This document shows, in pieces, positions 14,601 to 26,600 of a stretch of DNA of 64,000 nucleotides. Below the pieces are notes generated by a model, which saw nothing but the letters and a program-made list of their open reading frames with translations, had not been told where the DNA came from and made no database searches. The DNA is taken from NCBI GenBank assembly GCA_903813345.2, contig CAIIXF020000007.1, forward strand, positions 22,369,564-22,433,563. The letters run 5' to 3'. This stretch comes from Owenia fusiformis. Lineage: Eukaryota; Annelida; Polychaeta; Sabellida; Oweniidae. A program made the position numbers and the translations under genes. How positions within the stretch are numbered: the stretch's first letter is position 1; each line of letters begins with the position of its first letter.

Positions 14601-17600
14601 AGTTTAGCTATAGGTTTGACACCACTGTAACTCAATATTGCATGGGATTGTAACACCAGAAAATTCCATGGAACTTGATCTTGAATAGCATGGAATCGTA
14701 GCATGGGAAACCTACAGATCCCGACAACATGCTTTTTTGTGAACATATTATAGGATCAAATTTAGCCATACCAATAGCCATATCAATATCGATATATACA
14801 GATATATATGTATGAATCTTCATGATAATATCAGAGATATGCCTTGATATTTTATGCATATTAGGCACTTTTGCTTTCTTGCACTGTTTAATTATGACAT
14901 CACTGTGTTGAATTGTGCCTCGCTACTGTACATGTATATGTATGTAAGCTCAGCATTCTAGATGAATATCAATCTGGTTGTTTATTTATATTCTGGAGTT
15001 ATTAAGAAATATAAAATGCAATGAATCATGAACAGACAAAACCAGTAAATAATGACACCTATTTGTTATGATGTCATTCTCACTCATTCTCATTCTGGAC
15101 AGAAATAGGTTTACTTATTGCTTATTTTCAAAAACTTTTATTGAAATACAGTTGCCAGAGGAGTAGAATTTCACGAATCTAGCCAATATAGTCTAGTTTC
15201 TTTTTTCACCAATAGGTGTCAGGGTTTATTGGAAAGCTCTATTGTCAGAATTTTGTGAAACCTAATAAGCCCAGATTGTTATAGAAGCACGTTTGTGCAA
15301 TGCGTTGCATCCCATTACATGTATATTCCTGATATGTTTACAGCAGCCCCACCCACCATATCTGAGGCTCCATTTGTGTGGTCTCCAATGGGTGAGAATC
15401 CGGCTTTTACTTTTATATACATCTAATTAATTAACCCTTCCTGATTGGGTATCACTGAATATGTCACCTATAGATGGCGCACCAATATTATGCATGTCTT
15501 ATAATACAATGTAATATTACAGTTATGATAGGAACTAGTCTTATACACTATCTCATGATCATTTGGGCAGTCAGACAACATTTTAATGATTATGTTATAG
15601 ACTAAAATATTCATTTTGTTACTGATGGTTCAACCTATAACCCGCCTGATTGCTTCAAACCATCAACATTTTTATCAGTTGATTATTCAGTTTCATGTTT
15701 CCTATTAGATCTACATAATTGCATTGTCTTCAAATTTATACTGGTGCTCCATCTTTCAGGCTGGTTGCAGTTTCTGGGATATCCTATAACAACTATATAT
15801 ATGTATTACATCATCATGTATTCAGTTCAGATATATAGGGGAAATAAGGAGTTGGGGATAAGGGGCCAGTTTCGAGAAAATATTGCAAATTTTGATTCCT
15901 GTGATTTCTGTTGTCTTTCATCATAGTAATAATGTTGGAGATGATGTAATTTTGAGGATCAACATTCAAAAATTCTTTGAGATAATAGACTCCAGAATTA
16001 TTATCATTAATGATGTAATGCATATATTCAAAATATTGTAATACTAATTGCTGTATGCTTCCGCTAATCTTAATACAGAGCTAAATGGTGGTGGCGGTGG
16101 TTTTAAACTTTTAATAAAAAAAACTCCTTTATTTTCTTTTGAATCCAACTCTGTATTGCAATTTTCTAACCCAGTCATCTTTCTAAACTTGCATTGGGAA
16201 TTGTTTCTCTAGAGTATGTGTTGCATATTCTTCCTCTCTCATCATATCCTTGGTGATATGATTTTTTATATGAAGTCTTTTTATTTGGGTCTATTTACAG
16301 ACCATGTCTTGTGAAGAATAATTCAGAAAATGCAAGTGTTTTTACCAATATATAATAGAAAAATGTGAAAAACATTTGAATGTTCTTGCAACTTTTCTGA
16401 GAACATGCCCCTGGTGAAGGATTTCTTTTCTGTATCTTTCATATTGTCATTCTATAGATTATAAGATTGTGTTTTAAGCCTAATATATTTGATATAAATA
16501 CATCTTCACTGTCTTTTAATTGTCACTAACAAATGGTGTGGAGTTATGCTTTGGTTTGAGTTAATGAAATGTATGAAAAAACTACATTTAAATTACAATA
16601 TAATTTGAGATATTTGTGATGATTGTACATATACATATTTAAAATGAGTCAGAGATATCTTATATTTTACATTTTAGTCATCCATTTGTATTTTGATTTT
16701 ATAGTTCAAAATAATTGAAAAGACAACTGAAAATGAAGTTTTACAGTATTTATCATGTACATATATTCCTCCAAATGACATTATATCATTTGCAGTTTTA
16801 ATCTATAATATAAAAGACAAAACTACACTTGAAATATATATCATATATATAACTATATATCATACAAAGCTTTTTTCAATTCAAAATTATTAAGACAAAT
16901 AAGTAAAATGAATTTCAAATCCAAGGTCCAAGGTTATAATTCTGTAATAGTGAATAATGAGTCAATTGTTTGAGATAAAACTTAAACACAATATAAATAT
17001 GTTAACATGTTTTATATCACATCACTCAGAAACCAATGAATGATCAAATGTAAATTTATTGTTTCCCTTGGATAGTGTTAGAGACCCTTGCAATATTATG
17101 ATTTCCAAAATATTAGTTCACCTTTTTACTAGCTTTGAAATATCTGGTATTGAATTTAATTCTATGGCTATTTAGGACTGAAGATATAACTGAATTCTTG
17201 ATTTTCATAATTTTCTGTCTCAAAAAATCATTATCAGGTTTCAAAATACTTCTTGGTGCCAGGTTCAACATGTCACCTGCTCAAATATGTTTTATGAGTC
17301 AAAGTTTGAACTTATAGATGAACAGTCAATAGTGAAGATATCACAAAATCAAGGACACATAACTTGTGAGGCATTTAAAGCTAAAATTGAGAAGGTATCA
17401 GGCTTTATTGCAAATATAGAAAAAATGAATTAAAAGAAGTAAATTGAAGTTGCTGTTAGAAATCAACTAAAAATGAAACCTAAAAGAAATTTAGTGGAGA
17501 GGTACAGGGGTTATCATCCCTACTACACAATCTATCTTACTTTGCTAAAACATTTGATGTTCAAGAAAGAAGGATGTTATGATCTTCGTAAGTACAAAAC

Positions 17601-20600
17601 AGCAGGTACTTTGTGAAAACTTTGTAATCATGAAACAATGACATGTTTCTTAAATACACTTAAATCTCATTGGATTGAATTCAAATAATTACATTACATT
17701 AACCTTACTTAATAATTATTATTTTGTCGTCAGAAATGTACCGCGTTTTAGAATAATTATTTATTATTTTGTTGTCAAGTGAATAATAATATTAACATTA
17801 AATATAATTTAATATAATTTTAAATAAAAATATATTAACACTTGATTGTAATGTCCTAGAAATTGAATTTTGGTAGATAGAGGATTTGCCCTTTTAAAAA
17901 TATATATATTATCAAAAATATTGACAAGCTAAGCATTTAAATAAACCAAAATGATTATCAAAACAATAACATTGATGACGATCGTTTGTTTAATAACAGT
18001 ACATACTTCCCTCCTGCATCTAGGTCTCAGTACAATGACTTGATTATACTTGTATATATTAGATAAACAAATATAATTATGTGATAATTGATTACAACGT
18101 ATGTATGTTATTGTTTTGTGGTCATCCCATACCTGGACATGAAGCGTCATATAGCCAATCAAAACAAAGATGTTTACGGATATTAGTTCAGCCGTCATTG
18201 AAAATTAATAACAAAGGAAATAGCCATCCCACTTATTATTTTGTTCGGGGACATGAAGTAACCCTCTGTCCATCTTTCGTTAGTGTGTCTTGGTGATGAC
18301 TCAAATACCAGTTGTCTGATTTTATTGAAATTTTAGAGGGTGATGCATTATTGGAATAGGTCCTCTGCTCAAAAATGTCTACTAAATTCAAAATGGCTGC
18401 TTTTTTATTTATTTTTATGAACTTGTAAACATACTCTAACCATACTAATCAAGTAAAGGCAGGTTAAATTTAAAGGCTAGTGCCTGATGGGCGTAGAACC
18501 TTTGTTCTAGAAAATATTTTCAATATCGTCCCCATTTTGTGTAAAAAAGTGTTTCTTCAAAATGTAGGGAAATGTCAAGACAGTTTTTGCCAAAAGGGAA
18601 GACACAATTACTGCCTTGATATTTCCATCTTGATCTGTTCAAAGTAAGATGATTTTCTGTTAAGCTGGTATTCATTATTGTAATTCTGTTGCAGTTATGT
18701 CCAATGAAGACTCCAGTGGAAGCAATGTACTAGCGCCATCCATCACTACAACTGCTCCACCTGGTGGTACGTCCACATCGGTTGTCATGAGGCAGCAGAG
18801 ACCACAGGGTGAGTTTCTGTACCTTTCATCTTATCTCATAAATATAACTGCTTTTCTCCTATTTGAAAAAGTGCAACAATGAATCCAAATATTATAAGTA
18901 ACTAGATAATACTTTTCATGATTTTTATTGTTAATTAAATGAATTTTTTTGTAATTCATTCATTAGAGCATTAAAGTATTTAAGTACCAAGTCCCTTGAT
19001 TCTGGTTAAAAATCGCTTTGTTATTGTTATGTTATAAGGTCCCAGGAGATGATCGCCGGAGGTATAAAAAATTACCCCATAATTATTATATAATAAGTGT
19101 TAAATGTTGTCGTTATGTTCAATAAATTATCTGGACTTCCAGAAGATGATGACATCAAACTGTACAGACGCACATCATATCTTATGGCAACCAAGGATAA
19201 ACCAGCCATGAACTTACCATTGGAAGATGAGAAACCACAATGTCCACCAATAGCTGAACCAGAGCAGGCGTAAGTTTTATTGTTCATCAAATGGTTTATT
19301 GGTTTTTTTATGTCCGAATATTAAGAAAATGTGCAAGTTTATGATTGAAAGGTGATTTGAAAATTGATTTTCTTAAAATTCTAAAATAATTCGAAATTAT
19401 GAGTTCAAGGAGTATTAGGAAAGTAAAATACATGTGACTTAATATTTGGACATTTCATGGGATTGAAGCCAGTGGACAAGGGTAGTCAGATTCAGATTCA
19501 GACTTTTTAATTTTGATTTTTTCATTATTTTCATTATTTCTGGAACACCTTGTATAGTTTATTGTTTTAATAATTTTTTATTACTTAATTGTCAATTGGC
19601 AGTGTCATCTCTTGAAAATAACAGAATTGTGACTTCTGATATTCAGTTCATTTCATGATGCTACAATTGAAAAATAGTGAAAGATAATTGAATGTCATAA
19701 TTCATGCATGAATTATGTTTCTTGAGGAAAAAGCCTCTGCTCATTGATTTATTTGGCACACCCTGTATGTCAAAAATATTTACTTTTAGAATATTTATAT
19801 TTTTATATATCATTTTTTCTGGATTATTTTAAAATCTGACTACCCTCCCATACATGCCCTGGCCTATATTTTTAAAAACCAAGGGCTTGTTTCAAAAAAT
19901 ATTTTCGCAAAATCGGCCCTTGATGTAATGCTAAAATTGTGGCGGGCTAATTAGTTGCTTTTACTTACTTTTTTTAACATTTGTAAGGAAAATTAAGATC
20001 TTGATGCATTTTTTTGCTCAAAATAAAATTTCTATCTTCCTCTTAATGCCTAGGTATTTAATTATAGCTTAATTTAGTTGAAACATCTTGAGAAACTTAG
20101 ACAATTTGTGTGAATCTACTAAAAAATGTAGGCAGTTAAACATAGATACCAAAAAATTAGTCTAGCTACAAGCCCCTGTGACCCCCCCCCCCACTACTTG
20201 ACTACATAGGTATGAAAACTCCTCATACAGGGGGGGTGGATGGGGGGGGGGCACACAAAGGCTTGTAGCTGTACTATGAATAATTAGTCTGCTATAAGCC
20301 CCTGTGACCCCCACTACTTGACTACATGGGTATGAAAACTTCTCACATATTTTTGAGAGATGTGTAGTGGCTTGTAGCTAGGCCACAAAAAAATAATTGC
20401 AAATTGAGAGGGTAATGGGATTTATTATGAGAGGATCAGAGTTCCAACAAAATCTAAGTTTAGTGACCGCTAGTGACTGTATGCATTGTAGGACGGGGCG
20501 AACTATCGTTAAAATTATGATCCGAAGGTACGCCAACCCCGCTTATAGTTTTGCTGTGATTCATGCACATATCCTGCATATTTTGTGTGATTTCAAAACT

Positions 20601-23600
20601 AATACAGCTATAAACCTTTACTTACATGTTTTTTTGAAGAATTTTGAAGTTATACTCATGGACTTTTTGCACACCCAGAGATGAATTGATGCCGGCCATT
20701 TAGCATGGTATTGTTGAATTCTATCCCATATCATTGCTTATGCATATGGTCATTATTTCATTTTGTTCTATTGTGTTATGTAATGCAAGCACCAAAATTA
20801 ATGAATTCATTCAGTGCAACATTTTTATAAAAGTCAAACCAGCCAACGGTATGCATCATCAATACAATCTATTTTCTGTAAATATTGAAGCTTGAAAAAA
20901 TGCTCTCTTTGTATATGTGACATGACGAGTTTGAAATCAAAATGATTCTTTCAATTTCTCCACTCCATGCAGGAGTAATATTTTCAAATTGTAATATTCA
21001 CAGAAAAGAAGGTTCAGTAAAACCTATCTAAGATATATTGACCAACCATAGGTGTTCGGATTGGCAGGTGATTAACATCATCGATTCCCACGTTCTATCA
21101 GACAGGCCTGAAGCTTGATGAAGCAAGATCACTGGGGGGTATCGTGATGCAACAACACCGTGTTGTTGCATCAAGATGGCCAGACTTCCGGTGATAGATT
21201 TTCGTACGATGTTTTGTTTTCCCAATTTACACCCATTTCTAGGACGAGTTGCTCAATAATCATACACATGCAGTTAGCGCATGATCTATATTTTAAAAAA
21301 CTGTCATTGTATAGCATCACCAAGAAGCGATAAATTCGTGGTTTTAATTCCTCACTATTGATGCACCACTCTGTTTCTTATCGATGATGCAACAACACCA
21401 ATGTGCTGATGCAAAAACGCCAATATAATGTATCATTGAACAACAAGAGAAACTGTTTTATGTTCTGTTTACAGGTGTAGGTCGGGACATGAATAAAACG
21501 TGTGAGTCAGTGGTCCATGAACGAAACGTATTTTGTTTGGTTTCTTTGTCTATATCAAAGTTAAAAGGATATACAAGGCAAACTAAATAAAGTACAGAAT
21601 CCCTGGGAGGCAATCTCATTGATATTGTATCTGAAAAATAAAGATTATACATTTACTAAATTAAATGCCCTTGATTTACCGTATGGAAATTGCTTACAAA
21701 TAACTATAATTTTGGAAAGACAGCAGATATCAGTCATTTTGTGTTGTTAGTACCTCGGTTGAAATATTCAATTCTGATTGGTTGACGAGCGGTCAACAAA
21801 ATGTATTGTTAGTACCTCAACTGAAATACTCGATTCTGATTGGGTGATTAGCGGTCAGAATTATGTACTGTTGACCGCTACTAGGTACTGTTGACCGCTT
21901 CTTCTGAAAAAAAGTTTCATGACGTCACAAAAAAAACATGGAAGACGGACATTTTGTAAACGTTGATGAAAATGACTTTACTAGGCGACAAGTATAGCAA
22001 AAATACAAATAGAAACTTAAAATTAACATTAATTCACTAACGAGTACGACGTGATGAGCCAAATACAGAGTTAATCTACTTGCACTGTCTCCAGATTTTC
22101 TAAAAAAAAATATTGCTAACGTGGTTTGGAGAAAAGGTTGTGAAATGAAGCCATGCCGATTGATGATTATCGTTTATATGTGTATTATTAGTTTACTCGG
22201 ACTAACAAAACAATTGAAGACCTCTCCATTCGATCAACCGTCAAAATCATATACCTCGACTGTAAACCTTGAAACTACTGTTGACCTCGACCTTCGGTCT
22301 CTGTCAACAGTAGTTTTTCGGTTTACAGTGTCGGTATACAATTTTGCCGGTTGACCTCTGGGGAGGTCAACCATTGTAAACTGTTGACCCCTATTTTTGA
22401 AAAATTGTTTTTTAATGTTGAAATTTTTTTAATTTTGAAAAAATAAGTTGTGTAAAAAATTATAAGTATTCGACGGTTTGGGGATTTTTTGCTAAAATAT
22501 GATACCTTTACTTATCAAATATGTTCACGTGATATTCGATTATATATTCGTCCAATTATTATATTATCTGGACTAACAGAACAATTGTTAACCTCTCTTT
22601 TCGGTCAACTGGCAAAAGTGTCCTCGACCTCTGGTCTTGATCAACAGTACTTTCAAGGTTTACATTATCGGTATACAATTTTGCCAGTTGACCTTAAGAG
22701 AGGTCTACAATTGTTTATTATATCCTTCAAATTATTATATCCTTCGGACTAACAAACAATTGTTAACCTCTCTATTCGGTCAACTGGCCAAAGTGTATAC
22801 CTCAACAGTAAACCCTGAGAGTACTTTTGACCTCGACCTCCGAACTTTTTAGGATTTCAGTATCGGTATACAATTTTGCCAGTTGACCTCAAGAGAGGTC
22901 TACAATTGTATATTGTATATCCTTTGTTATCCCACCCAAAGTATGATGTCATATATCAAGTTTAGTTGTATACGCTGCTCAGGAGTTTACGCTATCCAGG
23001 AATTGTACATCGTTCTCAAGAGTTGTATATGATGAGTGTTGGTTTAATATGATGGTGTTGGAGTTATACAATGCTATTATATAAAGGTTATTTACGGAGA
23101 GGGATTCAATTTTGGTTTTATTCCGAGAGACAATATGATATTTCCCTTGGCCCGGGATATCTGGGATAACTGTACCCCTGTCAATTTACCTTTTTGGGCC
23201 CTTAATCTTATCACTTTTGCTTACCCTTTTACTCAGTCGGAGCTAGAGAAGGAATCCAAAGAGAGCAATAATTCTACATGTGCAAGATTTCCATTAAACG
23301 TGTAACTAAACGGCTCTCTAATAAAGTCAATTAGACGTTTTTACACGTTGGCTCTCCAAATTGGAGGAACTAAAGAATCATATCAAATTATATCATAGAT
23401 GAAGCAATCATCCCATCAACATAAGCTCACGAATGTCACAGTTAAACTGTTTTAGTTATAATTTGATAAACAGTGGTAACGTACATCTACCTGTACTAGT
23501 TTATCACTGTTCCACAGATGGATGACAGATAATTTCCAATAGCTCATAATGTTAACTGAGAACGAAAGATGTGTGTCCACCATTTTGAATGATACTAACT

Positions 23601-26600
23601 GGAGTCAGGGTCATCAAGCTATGGAACAGTGATGTATGAAAATAGATTGGATTACTAAAGCTTGCCATGTTAAAGGCGATTGAACTATGTTATAGAGCAA
23701 CGTCCAGTACATTATAATATTTAAAAGTATAAATTTTTAAAAATACATATAAAGGATCTTCGCCCGCAGGACGTGTATTTTGAATGCCTTGAGAAGAACG
23801 CAAATATGGGTAATGGGTAACGGTGTTGCAATAGTAGCATTTAAAAATCTGTTCCTCTCGAGATTTATGGTCTTCTGAAATTATACTATTAATTGGTGTT
23901 GCTGCATCATTGCTCAAATCTAGAGGAGTGTTGTTGCATCTTCGGTTTGGTGTTGTTGCATCAATAGTGAGGAACTAAAACCGTGAATTTATTGCTTCTT
24001 GGTGATGGTACATGTATACTAATGACAGTTTCTTTAAATATAGATCGTGCACTAACTGCACGTGTATGGTTATTGTGCAACTCGTCCTAGAAATGGGTTT
24101 AATCGGGGAAACAAAATATCGTACGAAAATCTATCACCGGAAGTCTGGCCATCTTGATGCAACAACACGGTGTTGTTGCATCACGATACTCCCCAGTGAA
24201 GATGGGTGTTCAAGGTTTCATAGATTTTTTACATGGGCGTCCACTGCAGAGTATAGGACCAAAAAGTTATCATATTGAGAGGAGTTCAGATTAAAGAGTG
24301 TGTGGAATTTTGGGATAAACAGGTTCTACTGTATGGTCAACTTTTTAATTATTTACCTGTATTAATGGAGCATTGGTTGTTCTGATTTTCAATTGTGGTG
24401 TATTTTACGAACAGAGTTAAAGGGATTGCAACCTAAAGAAGAGTGATTTATAAATAACAGTTTTATGAACTAAAAGTATTGATATTTTACTAATTAATTG
24501 TGTTTCATTCACTCTTACTTATTTTGTATAAAATTTCTGTTTTTGATATCCACACCCCCCCCTCCCCCTTAGGAATATTAATTCTTTAATTAGATATAGG
24601 AGATAGTTCTCAAATAAATAATTTCCGATATAGATATATTGTGGTAGTTAATATTGTTTTAATTTTATGTAATTGAAATCTTCAATTATAGTTCTGTATT
24701 GTTCTGTATAGTTCTGTTCTGTTCTGTTCTGTTTCTAGCTATATTTTATTACCCAACTGCTTTTAGGCACTACAGTGGCAAATAACCATTTTATTTCAGT
24801 TTAACAGTGTCCCTTGTCTTATGTACCCTGTCTTGTATTATGTTCATTATTTATGAAACCACCATATTGTTATTTTTGGATGTTTCAGGACTACTCCTAC
24901 AAAACAAACTGGAGCAAGTAACATGAAAAAAATCAAGGCATTCTTCGGAGAAAGGGTATGTACTTGCATTTCTGTATTATGCATGCATCAGCATTACAAA
25001 TAGGCAGAGTTGAGAGAAGTCAATGTTAATGTAGTTTATGTTACTGTACCTCTGCTAAGTTGACTTTCACAGGACTTACAACCTGATGTCATGTGCAGGC
25101 ATACTGGTGTCATGTGCAGGTATACTGGTGTCATCTGCAGGCATACTGGTGTCATGTGCAGGTACACTGGTGTCATGTGCAGGTATACTGGTGTAATGTG
25201 CAGGCATACTGGTGTCATGTGCAAGTATATTAGTGTCATGTGCAGGTATACTGGTGTCATGTGCAAGTATATTAGTGTCATGTGCAGGTATACTGGTGTC
25301 ATGTGCAGGTATACTGGTGTAATGTGCAGGCATACTGGTGTCATCTGCAGGCATACTGGTGTCATGTGCAGGTATACTGGTGTCATCTGCAGGCATACTG
25401 GTGTCATGTGCAGGTACACTGGTGTCATGTGCAGGTATACTGGTGTAATGTGCAGGCATACTGGTGTCATGTGCAGGTATACTGGTGTCATCTGCAGGCA
25501 TACTGGTGTCATGTGCAGGTACACTGGTGTCATGTGCAGGTATACTGGTGTAATGTGCAGGCATACTGGTGTCATGTGCAAGTATATTAGTGTCATGTGC
25601 AGGTATACTGGTGTCATGTGCAAGTATATTAGTGTCATGTGCAGGTATACTGGTGTCATGTGCAGGTATACTGGTGTAATGTGCAGGCATACTGGTGTCA
25701 TCTGCAGGCATACTGGTGTCATGTGCAGGTATACTGGTGTCATGTGCAGGTATACTGGTGTCATCTGCAGGCATACTGGTGTCATGTGCAGGTATACTGG
25801 TGTCATGTGCAGGTATACTGGTGTAATGTGCAGGCATACTGGTGTCATGTGCAAGTATATTAGTGTCATGTGCAGGTATACTGGTGTCATGTGCAGGTAT
25901 ACTGGTGTCATGTGCAGGTATACTGATGTCATGTGCAGGCATACTGGTGTCATGTGCAGGCATACTGGTGACATGTGCAGTTATACTGGTGTCATGTGGA
26001 AGCATACTGGTGTCATGTACAAACATACTGATATCATGTGCAAGTATACTAATGCAAGTATCTTATTTCTGAATAAGATTTCTGGTATACCTTTCCTGTA
26101 CTTGATTACCCAACGTATCAAAAAATTGAAACATATGATTACATCCTATGATCACAGGGCTCCAAATTCTAGTAGGGATATTATTTAGACACTCCTGCTA
26201 TTGAGGATGATAATTTTGAAATATGTTAACTTTTATTTCATAGACACCTAGAATTTTGGAAGCAAAGGGAGAGACGAGTCCTACATTGGATGGGGCTGAT
26301 AAAGATGGTGCTTTGAATTGTAAAGTAGCTGTAGCAGACGGAAAACGTGCAAGTGACCGCTCTTGGAAGACATTTTGGGTTGTGCTTCGTGGCCACTTGT
26401 TGTACCTATATAAGGAAAAACGGGAAAAAGATCCGAATTCGGTGAGGTTCTTTAAAATTGTGGACTGTTGTATGATTGTATGTTATCAAAAATGGACATA
26501 CATACATACATACACTGTTCTTTAAAATTGTTTTATTGGAGTTTATTATAGATGTAGGCCTAGCTAATATAATCAAATATTAGGATTATTGCCCATGGAG

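Larger units (their letters stand above)
21015..24331. mobile_element. Foldback-type element, 3.3 kb, with pogo-like outer ends
   Basis: The outer ends are CAGTAAAACCTATCT (21015) and, inverted, CAGTAGAACCTGTTT (from 24331). Just inside lie long inverted arms, 21129-21365 and 23957-24199, about 90% identical by eye. The arms carry palindromes built from GATGCAACAACAC, and that motif recurs at least seven times near the two ends. The middle has two direct repeats of about 60 bp (21747, 21807) and three hairpin modules of 155-185 bp (22197, 22568, 22745). No transposase was recognised, so it looks non-autonomous. Confidence 0.75.
19270..24888 (+). other. ARHGAP intron, 5.6 kb, packed with mobile elements
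   Basis: No conserved exon was found. The intron holds a small inverted-repeat element (19479-19846), two tandem copies of a MITE (20158-20275, 20285-20385), a large foldback-type element (21015-24331) and a GTTCT microsatellite (24684-24735). Confidence 0.6.

Noticed and set aside
25091-26188. Open frame of 365 codons on the + strand, and frames of over 300 codons on the - strand
   Set aside because: All are produced by the 21 bp minisatellite, whose unit is a multiple of three and lacks stops. The peptide is a simple repeat with no domain.
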